A stretch of 64,000 nt of DNA from Streptomyces broussonetiae (GCF_009796285.1 NZ_CP047020.1:1736001-1800000), one strand, 5' to 3'. Numbered from the stretch's first letter, positions 50,411-58,484 are shown. The notes: generated from the letters alone by a model not told the origin. Made by a program: numbers and translations.

Positions 50411-51652
50411 TCACACCCCCGCCTCCCGATGGGTGACGCGCCCGCCGACCACCGTGAGCAGCACCGGCAGCGCCGCCAGATCCGTATCGGCCACCGCCAG
50501 CGGGTCGTCGGCCAGGACCGTCAGGTCGGCGCGGTAACCCACCGCGACCCGGCCCGCCCGGACCTCCTCCCCCTCCCCCGCCGCCCAGGCGGCGTTGAGC
50601 GTCATGCCCTGGAGGGCCTGGAGCGGAGTGAGGGCCTGGGCGGGGCCGTGCGGGGGCAGGGAGAGGTCGGCGGGGCGGCGGTGCCGGGCGCCGGCCATGA
50701 CCTTCAGCGGCGAATACGGCGCGATGGGCCAGTCCGAGCCGAGCACGACCCGCGCTCCGGCGTCCCACAGGTCTCGGCAGCGGAACGCCCGCCCGGCACG
50801 CTCCTCACCGAGCCGCCGCGACCAGTTGTCGGTGTGGTCCGCGCGGGTGAACTCACAGCAGTGCGTGGGCTGCATCGACGCGGCCACGCCGAGCGAGACG
50901 AACCGCCGTACGGTGTCGTCCGGGACGGTCTCGATGTGCTCGACGCGATGGCGCACGGCTACGGGCACGCCTCCGGCGTCCACCGCCTGGGCCTTCTCGA
51001 CCGTGTCGAGCACATGGCGTACCGCCGCGTCCCCGATCGCATGCGTGGCCGTGGGTACACCGGCCCGGTGCAGGGTCCCGACGACCTCGGTGTAGCGCTG
51101 GGGGTCCGGCCCGTAGGCGTGCGCCGACTCGCCGTGGCAGTCGGGGGTCTCGAGCCAGGCGGTGCCGTTGTCGATCGTGCCGTCCATGAAGAGCTTCACG
51201 CCCGCCACCTGCCACAGCCCGCCTCCGGTGCCCTGGAGCCGGACGAGGTCGGCGACGGCGGCGTCGTCCGCCTCCGGCCGGCACCAGGGGGCGATCCGCA
51301 GCCGCAGGGACAGGGCGCCCGCGGCCTCGAGCGCGGCGTAGACGGCGAGGCTGTCGCCGTTCGCGTCCATGGCGTGCCCGCCGGTGAGGCCGGAGGCGGC
51401 CATGGTGCGCTCGGCGCCGGACGCCGGGTGCAGGTGCCCGTCCGTGAGGCCGGCGGTGACCACCGCGCCGCGCAGGTCCACGACGGTGGTGCCGGGCCCG
51501 GCCAGGGCGCGGGCGTCCGGATCGTCGCCGAGGAAACTGATCCGCCCGTCCTGTGCGACCAGCGGAGCCGCGCGATGCAGGTACGCCGTGTCGTACCCGA
51601 CGTCCAGTCGACTCGTACCCGACGTCCAGTCGGCCGCGCCGGCGCGGAGCAC
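50411..51652 (-). CDS. YtcJ-like amidohydrolase, internally shortened and 5' altered
   Basis: A 413-residue open frame similar to YtcJ-type metal-dependent amidohydrolases (usually about 530-560). The metal motif appears as GLTDGHLHP, then about 150 residues normally present are absent. The frame resumes at RTMAASGLTGGHAMDANGDSLAVYAALEAAGALSLRLRI and is then normal: KLFMDGTIDNGTAWL, ATHAIGDAAV, VRHRVEHIE, VVLGSDWPI. So it carries an in-frame internal deletion. The first roughly 30 residues (to TAYLHRA) have no family likeness and are antisense to the duplicated start of the VOC gene. The GTG at 51652 is only the open-frame start. Probably inactive. Confidence 0.65.
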   Translation of the reverse strand: MLRAGAADWTSGTSRLDVGYDTAYLHRAAPLVAQDGRISFLGDDPDARALAGPGTTVVDLRGAVVTAGLTDGHLHPASGAERTMAASGLTGGHAMDANGDSLAVYAALEAAGALSLRLRIAPWCRPEADDAAVADLVRLQGTGGGLWQVAGVKLFMDGTIDNGTAWLETPDCHGESAHAYGPDPQRYTEVVGTLHRAGVPTATHAIGDAAVRHVLDTVEKAQAVDAGGVPVAVRHRVEHIETVPDDTVRRFVSLGVAASMQPTHCCEFTRADHTDNWSRRLGEERAGRAFRCRDLWDAGARVVLGSDWPIAPYSPLKVMAGARHRRPADLSLPPHGPAQALTPLQALQGMTLNAAWAAGEGEEVRAGRVAVGYRADLTVLADDPLAVADTDLAALPVLLTVVGGRVTHREAGV

Positions 51653-51944
51653 GGCGTTCTACGGAGCGCTCGGGCTGGAGGAGGTCATGAACCACGGCTG
51701 GATCTCGACACTGGCCGCCCCCGGAAACCCGGCCGCACAGCTGAGCCTGATGCGCGAGGACCGCACCGCGCCCGTCGCCCCGGACCTGAGTATCGAGGTC
51801 GACGACGTGGACGCGGCGTACGCGGCGATGCGGGAGCGAGGCGCGGAGATCGTGCACCCGCTCACGGACGAGGAATGGGGCGTACGGAGGTTCTTCGTAC
51901 GCGACCCCGACGGGCGCGTGGTGGACGTCCTCAGCCATCGCTGA
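51588..51944 (+). CDS. VOC (glyoxalase-like) protein with duplicated 5' end
   Basis: A single-domain vicinal-oxygen-chelate protein (about 118 residues from GTG 51588): VPDVQSAAPARSTAFYGALGLEEVMNHGW, then LSIEVDDVDAAYAAMRERGAEIVHPLTDEEWGVRRFFVRDPDGRVVDVLSH. The expected start is ATG 51575 (reading MQVRRVVPDVQS, with GGAG upstream), but a 22-nt tandem duplication (51591-51610 repeated at 51613-51632) shifts that frame. Translation from the GTG at 51588 would enter the right frame and the second copy would restore the first strand (RLVPDVQS). Either a frameshift pseudogene or a gene rescued by a new start; not decided here. Confidence 0.65.
   Translation: MSYPTSSRLVPDVQSAAPARSTAFYGALGLEEVMNHGWISTLAAPGNPAAQLSLMREDRTAPVAPDLSIEVDDVDAAYAAMRERGAEIVHPLTDEEWGVRRFFVRDPDGRVVDVLSHR
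51591..51632. repeat. 22-nt tandem duplication at VOC gene start
   Basis: The 20-nt sequence TCGTACCCGACGTCCAGTCG occurs at 51591-51610 and again, identically, at 51613-51632, with AC between. The 22-nt offset is not a multiple of three. Confidence 0.9.
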
Positions 51945-52048
51945 CCCCGTCCCCTGGACGGAACACCGCCTTCTGGACGGGTCTGTGACGAACCGTGAGA
52001 CTGGGTCGGGTCCAGCGCTGCGCGCCCCGGCTCCCCAGGACGGTGACC

Positions 52049-52408
52049 ATGGAAGAGGAAGTCCCCCGCGTCGAACTCACCCCGCAGGCCGCGGAGCTGG
52101 TACGGCGGCTGCACGCGGAGCACGGTCCGCTGATGTTCCACCAGTCCGGCGGCTGCTGTGACGGCAGCGCGCCCATGTGCTACCCGGACGGCGAGTTCCG
52201 CACCGGCGGTTCGGACGTGCTGCTGGCGGAGCTGGCGGTGGAGGGCGTCGCGGAGCCCGTCACCTTCTGGATGTCCCGCAGCCAGTACCAGGCGTGGAGC
52301 CACACCCGGCTGATCGTGGACGTCGTACCCGGACGGGGCAGCGGCTTCTCCCTGGAAGCACCCGAGGGGGTGCGTTTTCTCACCCGTTCTCGCGTAGTCG
52401 ACGCCTAG
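52049..52408 (+). CDS. DUF779 protein
   Basis: A 119-residue protein of the DUF779 family. It has the conserved cysteine-rich core GPLMFHQSGGCCDGSAPMCYPDGEF and the later FWMSRSQYQAWSHTRLIVDVVPGRGSGFSLE block. DUF779 genes often sit beside aldehyde dehydrogenase genes and the two vicinal cysteines could bind metal, but no aldehyde dehydrogenase is adjacent here. The ATG at 52049 has CAGGACGG upstream; a GTG 6 nt earlier is also possible. Confidence 0.88.
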   Translation: MEEEVPRVELTPQAAELVRRLHAEHGPLMFHQSGGCCDGSAPMCYPDGEFRTGGSDVLLAELAVEGVAEPVTFWMSRSQYQAWSHTRLIVDVVPGRGSGFSLEAPEGVRFLTRSRVVDA

Positions 52409-52500
52409 TCGGCCCGCCGTCCCCCGCCATCTGCTCCACTGCCTCTTGGAACCAGGGAACACGAGGCAGCACAGGGACAATTGACGACACGTCGGGGGGC

Positions 52501-53742
52501 ATGGTGACCAGACGTCACAGGCTTACGACAGCGGGCAGAGCAGTCCTCACGGTGGTCACGGCGTTCGGCGTGCTGGCCGGTGCGGCCCTTGCGGGGGCGG
52601 CACCGGCCGGCGCCGCTTCGGCGGGCAGGCGGATCGCGCCGGGCATCACCTACCGGCAGTTCGACGTCGACGCTGCCGCGGGTCCGGCACACGTCCATCT
52701 GCTCACGGTCGACCTGGCCAATCCGCACGTCCGCGTGGATCTGCTGTACCCGGGCACGGTGGCGGCCCGGGCCACGGTCTCCGGGATGGCGGACGCAACC
52801 AGGGCGGTCGCGGGGGTCAACGGCGACTTCTTCAACATCACCGAGACCCAGCACCCGGGCGTGCAGGCCACCGGCGCGAGCGTCGGACCGGCGATCGCAG
52901 ACGGACGTGTGCTCAAGGCCGCGGTACCGGACGGCCAGCGGTTCGGACCGGCACTGCCGCCGGGGACGAACACGCAGGACGTCTTCGGCGTCGGCACGGA
53001 CCGGCGGGCCCGGCTGGACCACCTCGCCCTCGTCGGCAGCGTCGCCACCCCCGAGGGCCGGCTCCCGCTCAAGGGCCTGAACCAGTATGCGCTGCCGGAG
53101 AACTCCGTCGGCGCCTTCACCGCGCAGTGGGGCAGCGCCTCGCGCAAACGTTCCGTCTGCGGCACCGACACCCAACGCTCGGCACCGTGCAGCACCGACA
53201 CCCATGAAGTGACCGTGCGGGACGGCCGGGTGGCCTCCACCGCGGACACTCCGGGCAGCGGCACGATCCCGTCGGACACCACGGTCCTGGTGGGCCGCGA
53301 GGAGGGTGCGCAACAGCTGCGCAAACTCTCCGTGGGGGACGAGGTGAGCGTGACGCACACCCTGGTCGCGGCCTCCTCCGGGGTGCCGTACGCGTTCGCG
53401 ATCGGCGGCTTCCCGGTGCTGCGGGACGGCACCGCACTGTCCGGGCTGGACGATTCCACCTCCGCAGTGCGCACGGTCGTGGGCCTCAAGGGCGGCGGAC
53501 AGCAGATGCTGATCCTGGCACTGGACGGGGCCGCCGCGTACCGGACCGGTATGACGGTCGCCGAGGAGGCGGCCACCATGCGCTCGCTGGGCGCGTCCGA
53601 CGCGTTCAATCTCGACGGCGGCGGTTCGACGGAACTGGTGACCCGGGACGCGGGCGCGAGCGCGGTGACGGTCCGCAACCATCCGAGCGGCGGCGCCGAA
53701 CGCCCCGTCGCGAACGGCATCGGCGTCTTCTCGGCCCCGTGA
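52501..53742 (+). CDS. Secreted phosphodiester glycosidase (NAGPA-like) family protein
   Basis: A 413-residue exported protein. The signal peptide has an Arg-rich start, hydrophobic core VLTVVTAFGVLAGAALAGA and cleavage near AGAASA (about residue 41). The NAGPA/phosphodiester glycosidase domain shows VAGVNGDFFNI near residue 113, YAFAIGGFPVLRDG, and SDAFNLDGGGSTELVTR near the C-terminus, the family's strongest signatures. Such proteins cleave GlcNAc phosphodiesters or act on the cell wall/exopolysaccharides. Only one pair of close Cys (SVCGTD...SAPCS) could form a disulfide. Confidence 0.9.
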   Translation: MVTRRHRLTTAGRAVLTVVTAFGVLAGAALAGAAPAGAASAGRRIAPGITYRQFDVDAAAGPAHVHLLTVDLANPHVRVDLLYPGTVAARATVSGMADATRAVAGVNGDFFNITETQHPGVQATGASVGPAIADGRVLKAAVPDGQRFGPALPPGTNTQDVFGVGTDRRARLDHLALVGSVATPEGRLPLKGLNQYALPENSVGAFTAQWGSASRKRSVCGTDTQRSAPCSTDTHEVTVRDGRVASTADTPGSGTIPSDTTVLVGREEGAQQLRKLSVGDEVSVTHTLVAASSGVPYAFAIGGFPVLRDGTALSGLDDSTSAVRTVVGLKGGGQQMLILALDGAAAYRTGMTVAEEAATMRSLGASDAFNLDGGGSTELVTRDAGASAVTVRNHPSGGAERPVANGIGVFSAP

Positions 53743-53790
53743 GCGGCTCCGAGCACGGCTCCATGAGCAGTCCTGTGAGCGTCTTACGGC

Positions 53791-53985
53791 TCAGGGCTGC
53801 AGGCCGCTGACCAGTTCGGCGGTCGCGGTGAGCCCACTGTGGATGGTGGGCGCCATGCTCGAGCCGGCCAGGAAGAAGCCGAGCAGCACACAGACCAGAG
53901 CGTGAGAGATCTTCAGCGCGCAGTTGCGCATGAAGATCACGGCCAGGATCAGGAGCAACAACACCACAGAGATGGAAACGGCCAT
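53791..53985 (-). CDS. Small membrane protein with two hydrophobic segments
   Basis: A 64-residue protein with hydrophobic segments at about 3-18 (VSISVVLLLLILAVIFM) and 26-42 (ALVCVLLGFFLAG) and a short polar tail (SMAPTIHSGLTATAELVSGL). Similar small proteins are common in Streptomyces; no function is known to me. GGAGGAGG lies 6 nt before the ATG at 53985, which supports a real gene. Confidence 0.7.
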   Translation of the reverse strand: MAVSISVVLLLLILAVIFMRNCALKISHALVCVLLGFFLAGSSMAPTIHSGLTATAELVSGLQP

Positions 53986-54088
53986 CGGGAACCTCCTCCG
54001 CCACGCCCCTTGAGCGGCGTTTCGGCCGCAAGTGTGGCGTAGCGGAGGGTTCGTCCGGGCGGCTGACGTGTCCCCCAAACGTGTGGTG

Positions 54089-54952
54089 TTACTCCGTGGG
54101 ACGGGCGTCGAGGAAGGTCTCCAGGCCGGCCAGGTCGTCGGTGTTGAGGTAGTCGACGCCGGCGGCGAGCAACTCCGCCCACAGGGCGTCGCGGGCCGGG
54201 CCCGCGGCGTCCGGGGTGGCCCAGAACCGCACCAGTTGGCCGTGCGCGTGCGCGACGGCGGTGATGCCGCGCAGCTTCTGCCGCTCGGCGTCGGGGAACG
54301 TTCCCGCCCCGGACCAGGTGAAGTTCGTCGTCCAGTTGTCGCTGATCAGCGAGATGAAGGAGGCGGGGGCGCTGCTGCCGAGGTCGGTGAGCCGGCCGTC
54401 GTAGAAGGCGCGCCGTTCGGACTGTGCCTCCATGGGAATACGCGCGGCGCGGTCGCCGGAGATGACGGCGGTGATCGGTGCGGGGTGGATCCGGCCGTGC
54501 GCGTACCGGGTGAACAGGCGCGGGTAGCGGCGCAGATGGCGGTCGAGTTCCAGGTACGTCGAGGAGCCCTCGGTCTTGATGTCGACGAGGAGTTGCAGCG
54601 GGCGGCGCCAACCCCGGTACACCGAGCCGTGGTTGGCCTTCACGATCGCGGCCAGCGGGTCGAGGTAGAGGGATTCGAGGGTGCGGGTCGGGTCCAGCTC
54701 GGAGCTGTCGTGGCCGATGAGGAGCTGGTCGCCGACGAGGAAGATGTCGGCCTCGACGCTGTTGAAGCGGTGGCCGAGCGCGTCGAACAGGGGGTGCGGG
54801 TGTTCGTAGTCGTTGTGGGCGTGCGCGTTCCACAGCGGGTGCAGACCCCGGTGTGAACTGCCCGCCCAGGCCTGGGACACGGGCAGGGCGACCGCGCCGG
54901 CGAGGGCGGCGCCGAGGGTGGTGAGGGCTCTGCGTCGGGTGGTGAGGGCCAT
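54089..54952 (-). CDS. Exported GDPD/PI-PLC-like phosphodiesterase
   Basis: A 287-residue exported protein. The N-terminus MALTTRRRALTTLGAALAGAVAL is twin-arginine-like and ends near SQAWA. The TIM-barrel catalytic features are NAHAHNDYEHPHPL (first His region), FNSVEADIFLVGDQLLIGHD (E-x-D then His) and LLVDIKTEG, as in glycerophosphodiester phosphodiesterases; YLNTDDLAGL is the last strand. Probably acts outside the membrane on glycerophosphodiesters or teichoic-acid-like substrates. Separate from the acyl-CoA dehydrogenase operon by a terminator. Confidence 0.82.
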   Translation of the reverse strand: MALTTRRRALTTLGAALAGAVALPVSQAWAGSSHRGLHPLWNAHAHNDYEHPHPLFDALGHRFNSVEADIFLVGDQLLIGHDSSELDPTRTLESLYLDPLAAIVKANHGSVYRGWRRPLQLLVDIKTEGSSTYLELDRHLRRYPRLFTRYAHGRIHPAPITAVISGDRAARIPMEAQSERRAFYDGRLTDLGSSAPASFISLISDNWTTNFTWSGAGTFPDAERQKLRGITAVAHAHGQLVRFWATPDAAGPARDALWAELLAAGVDYLNTDDLAGLETFLDARPTE

Positions 54953-55073
54953 GCTCTGCCTCCCTTGAGGTGCCGGATGGGACCGGGGAGAGTATGCGTG
55001 CCCTCACCACCCAACGGGCCTGCTCTCGCGCGGAGTTGGCGCGTTGTTCACCTCTCGGGAGCGAGCCCGTGAA

Positions 55074-55101
55074 GAAGCCCGCCCCGGGCGGGGCGGGCTT
55101 C
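55074..55101 (-). terminator. Terminator of the acyl-CoA dehydrogenase operon
   Basis: A perfect 12-bp stem (55074-55085 with 55090-55101, GAAGCCCGCCCC and complement) and 4-nt loop, 13 nt beyond the stop of the last gene of the minus-strand operon. Only two Ts follow on the minus strand. Confidence 0.7.
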
Positions 55102-55113
55102 ACCGGGGCCGGG

Positions 55114-56205
55114 TCAGGGGGCCTGGAGGTCGACCAGTTCGGCCAGCGCCTCCCGGTGCGCACCCGCCGTGCCGTAGGCGATCGAGTCCGCCTTGGCCCG
55201 CTTGAGATACAGGTGGATCGGATGCTCCCAGGTCATGCCGATCCCGCCGTGCAACTGCAGCGCCTCCTCCGTGGCGTGGACGGCGACGGGCGCCGCGTAC
55301 GCCTGCGCGACGGCGACCGAGATCTCCGCGTCCTCGCCGGAGGCGAGCGCGTCGGCGGCTGCGCGGGCCGCGGCCCGGAGGTTGACCGTCTCCAGCCACA
55401 GCTGGGCCAGCCGGTGCTTGAGCGCCTGGAAGCCGCCGACCTGCCGGTTGAACTGCTTGCGCTCCTTCAGATAACGGACCGTCTCGGTCAACGCCCAGTC
55501 GGCAACACCCAGTTGCTCGGAGACGAGCAGGCCTGCGGCTGCCTGCAGGGCGCGGCGTACGGCGGGCTCGGCAGCGCCGATACGGCGGCCTGCAGCGGCC
55601 TGCAGCCGTACCGTCGCCGGCGGCCGGGTCAGGTCCAGGCCGACCTGCGGGGTGATGGTCACGGCGTCGGCGGCGACGGCGTACAGGCCGCCGTCGTCGG
55701 CCGGGACGAGCAGGACGTCGGCCACGGCGGCATCGGCGATGCCGGTCAACTCGCCGTGCAGGGTGCCGTTCTCGAGCCGTACGGTCCGCACGGCGGCGCC
55801 CGGTGCCGTGTGCAGTGCGACCGCGAGGGCGCCGATGGCGCGCCCGGAGGCCAGCCGCTCCAGCAGCTCCTCGTCACCGCAGGCCAGCAGGGCCTCAGTG
55901 GCCACGACCGCGCTGGTGAGGTAGGGCACGGGGGCGACCGCACGGCCCAGCTCCTCCAGGACGACGGCGGCCTCACGGTGCGAGGCGCCCTGGCCGCCCT
56001 GCGCCTCGGGCACCAGGAGGCCGGCCAGGCCCATACCGTCGGCGAGCAGCTTCCACAGGGCGAGGTCGTGCGGGGCGTGCGACTCGGTGCGGGCGATGAC
56101 GTCGGCCGGGGCGCAGTGGTCGGTGAGCAGGTCCCGTACGGCGGCCCGCAGCGCCTCCTCCTCCTCCGAGTACAGCAGGTCGGGCTGTGTGCGCTGCGCT
56201 GTCAT
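55114..56205 (-). CDS. Acyl-CoA dehydrogenase, subunit 2 of a pair
   Basis: A 363-residue FAD flavoprotein of the acyl-CoA dehydrogenase family. N-terminal helical domain (EEEALRAAVRDLLTDHCAP, GLAGLLVPEAQGGQGASHREAAVVLEELGRA), a shortened middle beta domain and the C-terminal helical domain ending LQLHGGIGMTWEHPIHLYLKRAK. ATGA overlap with the larger partner. Two adjacent unequal acyl-CoA dehydrogenases often form alpha2beta2 enzymes in actinobacteria (for example the FadE26-FadE27 type used on steroid side chains); that pairing is inferred here. Confidence 0.92.
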   Translation of the reverse strand: MTAQRTQPDLLYSEEEEALRAAVRDLLTDHCAPADVIARTESHAPHDLALWKLLADGMGLAGLLVPEAQGGQGASHREAAVVLEELGRAVAPVPYLTSAVVATEALLACGDEELLERLASGRAIGALAVALHTAPGAAVRTVRLENGTLHGELTGIADAAVADVLLVPADDGGLYAVAADAVTITPQVGLDLTRPPATVRLQAAAGRRIGAAEPAVRRALQAAAGLLVSEQLGVADWALTETVRYLKERKQFNRQVGGFQALKHRLAQLWLETVNLRAAARAAADALASGEDAEISVAVAQAYAAPVAVHATEEALQLHGGIGMTWEHPIHLYLKRAKADSIAYGTAGAHREALAELVDLQAP

Positions 56206-57383
56206 CGGGCCAGGTCCTTCCACGCGACGTCCTTGTCGGTGCGCGGCTCGGCGGGCAGGCCGAGGACGCGCTCGGCGACGATGTTCAGCAGGACCTCGCT
56301 GGTCCCGCCCTCGATGCTGTTGCCCTTGGCGCGCAGATAGCGGTAGCCGGCGTCACGGCCGGTGAAGTCGACCAGCTCGGGCCTGCGCAGGGTCCAGTCG
56401 TCGTACAACAGGCCCTCCTCGCCGCGCAGTTCCACCTCCAGGCCGCTGATCTCCTGGTTGAGGCGGGCGAAGGCGAGCTTCATGCCGGCGCCCTCGGGGC
56501 CGGGCTGTCCGGCGACGAGCTGCTGGCGCAGGCGCTCGGCGGTGAGGCGGGAGACCTCGGCCTCGACCCACAGCTTCAGCAGCCGCTGGTGCAGGTCGTG
56601 GGTGCGCAGCTCGGGACGCTCGCGCCAGGTCTGCGCGACCGGCCCGATCATGCCGCCCTCGCGGGGCAGGCGCATGCCGCCGATGGCGACGCGCTCGTTG
56701 TTGAGCGTGGTCTGCGCGACCCGCCAGCCGTCGCCGGTCTCGCCGAGACGGCGGGAGTCGGGGATGCGGACGTCGGTCAGGAAGACCTCGTTGAACTCGG
56801 CCTCGCCGGTGATCTGGCGCAGCGGCCGGACCTCGACGCCCGGGTCGGTCATGTCGCACAGGAAGTAGGTGATGCCCGCGTGCTTGGGCACGTCCGGGTC
56901 GGTACGGGCGATGAGGATGGCCCAGCGGGCGTTGTGCGCGCCGGACGTCCACACCTTCTGCCCGTTGACCACCCAGTCCTCGCCCTCGCGGACCGCGCGG
57001 GTGCCGAGCGCGGCGAGGTCGGAGCCTGCGCCGGGCTCGCTGAACAGCTGGCACCAGACCTCCTCCCCGGTCCACAGCGGCCGCAGATAGCGCTGCTTCT
57101 GCTCCTGCGTGCCGTACTTGAGGATGGTCGGCGCGGCCATGCCGAGACCGATGCCGTTGCGGCGCGCGTCGTTGTCGGGGGCGCCCGCGGCCTCCAGCTC
57201 GGCGTCCACGACGGCCTGGAGGTGCCGCGGCGCGCCCAGGCCGCCGAGGCCCTCCGGGTAGTGCACCCAGGCGAGGCCGGCGTCGAAGCGGGCCCGCAGG
57301 AAGTCCAGGCGGTCGGTGCTCGCGAGCGGGTGCCGGGTCAGCAACTCCCGCGTGCGGCGGACCAGTTCGTCGGCGTCGGTCAT
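56202..57383 (-). CDS. Acyl-CoA dehydrogenase, subunit 1 of a pair
   Basis: A 393-residue acyl-CoA dehydrogenase. FAD/substrate strand QLFSEPGAGSDLAALGTRAVREGEDWVVNGQKVWTSGAHNARW, FLCDMTDPGVEVRPLRQITGEAEFNEVFLTDVRIP, and the C-terminal YRYLRAKGNSIEGGTSEVLLNIVAERVLGLP with the EGGTSE region. The longer, complete member of the pair. Start overlaps the quinone reductase stop by ATGA and its stop overlaps the next start, so all three genes are coupled. Confidence 0.93.
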   Translation of the reverse strand: MTDADELVRRTRELLTRHPLASTDRLDFLRARFDAGLAWVHYPEGLGGLGAPRHLQAVVDAELEAAGAPDNDARRNGIGLGMAAPTILKYGTQEQKQRYLRPLWTGEEVWCQLFSEPGAGSDLAALGTRAVREGEDWVVNGQKVWTSGAHNARWAILIARTDPDVPKHAGITYFLCDMTDPGVEVRPLRQITGEAEFNEVFLTDVRIPDSRRLGETGDGWRVAQTTLNNERVAIGGMRLPREGGMIGPVAQTWRERPELRTHDLHQRLLKLWVEAEVSRLTAERLRQQLVAGQPGPEGAGMKLAFARLNQEISGLEVELRGEEGLLYDDWTLRRPELVDFTGRDAGYRYLRAKGNSIEGGTSEVLLNIVAERVLGLPAEPRTDKDVAWKDLAR

Positions 57384-58345
57384 GCTGCTCCTTCCATCAC
57401 CACGGCGATCCGGCCGATGGACCGGCCGTCCGCCACCTTCTGCACCGCCACGGCCGCCTCGCTCAGCGGGACCCGCTCGCTGACCAGCGGCCTGATCGCG
57501 CCCCGGGCGGCCAGGTCGGTCAGTTCCTCGTGGCAGCGCAGGATGAGCTTCGGGTTCTTGGTCGCGTACAGGCCCCAGTGCAGGCCGAGGATCGAGTAGT
57601 TCTTCACCAGGGCGTGGTTCAGGGCCGGGCTGGGGATGGTGCCGCTGGCGAAGCCGACGACGACGATGCGGCCCTCGAAGGCGACGAGCTTGGCGGACTG
57701 GGCGTAGGCCTCGCCGCCGACGGGGTCGTAGATCACATCGGCGCCCCGGCCGCCGGTGGCCTCCTTCACGGCCGCGACGACATCCTCGCTGCGGCGGTCG
57801 ACGACCACGTCACAGCCCAGTTCGCGGGCCACGGCGGCCTTGTCCGCGCCGCCGACCACACCGATCACGGTGGCGCCGGCCGCCTTGCCGAGCTGGACCG
57901 CGGCGCTGCCGACTCCGCCGGCGGCGGCGTGCACGAGCAGCGTCTCCCCCGCCTCGAGGTGGGCCCGGCGGTGCAGGGCGAACCAGCCCGTCTGGTAGCC
58001 GATGTGCAGCGCGGCGGCCTCGGCGTCGTCCAGCGCGTCGGGCGCGGGCATCAGCGCGCGGGCGTCGGCGAGCGTGTACTCGGCGAAGCCGCCGTACGGC
58101 AGCGCGGGGTTGGCGATCACCCGGCGGCCGTCCTCGGTCTCACCGCAGATCTCCACGCCGGGCGTGAACGGCAGGGGCGGCCGTACCTGGTACTGGCCCC
58201 GGCACAGCAGGGCGTCCGGGAAGTTGATGTTGGCGGCGCGCACCCGCAGCAGCACCTGACCGTCGCCGGGTGCGGGCCGCGGCACCTCCGCCAGCCGCAT
58301 CACCTCGCTCGGCTCGCCGTTCTCGTGCACTTGCCATGCCTGCAT
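57380..58345 (-). CDS. NADPH:quinone reductase-like MDR protein
   Basis: A 321-residue zinc-free medium-chain dehydrogenase/reductase. N-terminal GroES-like domain (VRAANINFPDALLCRGQYQVRPPLPFTPGVEICG), Rossmann loop LLVHAAAGGVGSAAVQLGKAAGATVIGVVG near 145, and GGRGADVIYDPVGG. The ATG has GGAGG upstream. It leads an operon with the two acyl-CoA dehydrogenases. An AAGCG-GT-CGCTT palindrome overlapping a TAGTAT -10 box lies 50 nt upstream. Confidence 0.92.
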   Translation of the reverse strand: MQAWQVHENGEPSEVMRLAEVPRPAPGDGQVLLRVRAANINFPDALLCRGQYQVRPPLPFTPGVEICGETEDGRRVIANPALPYGGFAEYTLADARALMPAPDALDDAEAAALHIGYQTGWFALHRRAHLEAGETLLVHAAAGGVGSAAVQLGKAAGATVIGVVGGADKAAVARELGCDVVVDRRSEDVVAAVKEATGGRGADVIYDPVGGEAYAQSAKLVAFEGRIVVVGFASGTIPSPALNHALVKNYSILGLHWGLYATKNPKLILRCHEELTDLAARGAIRPLVSERVPLSEAAVAVQKVADGRSIGRIAVVMEGAA

Positions 58346-58394
58346 GCGGGGCCTCCACGGGACTGCTTCGTCTGACCGGGCTCGAGGGCATACT

Positions 58395-58406
58395 AAGCGG
58401 TCGCTT
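58395..58406 (-). promoter_or_regulatory. Palindromic operator overlapping the -10 of the acyl-CoA dehydrogenase operon
   Basis: AAGCG (58395-58399) and CGCTT (58402-58406) are perfect inverted arms with a 2-nt spacer. On the minus strand a TAGTAT -10-like hexamer starts in the palindrome. AAGCGnnCGCTT-type sites are typical of TetR-family repressors of fatty-acid or acyl-CoA genes. No TetR gene is in the window. Confidence 0.5.
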
Positions 58407-58424
58407 GCCGATCAGGGAACAGCC

Positions 58425-58484
58425 GGCCGTGCCACTTCCCCACCGGCCGTGCCACTTCCGCCTCGGCCGTGTCACTTCCGCGTC
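58425..58484. repeat. 20-nt direct repeat, three copies
   Basis: GGCCGTGCCACTTCC starts at 58425 and 58445, with a near-identical copy at 58465 (one G-to-T-type change), period 20 nt. The third copy contains the stop codon of the XRE regulator gene (58472-58474). The repeat lies upstream of the quinone reductase promoter. Confidence 0.8.

Noticed and set aside
58425..58484. CRISPR or IS-end repeat
   Set aside because: Only three 20-nt units directly adjacent, with no spacers, no cas genes, no transposase.
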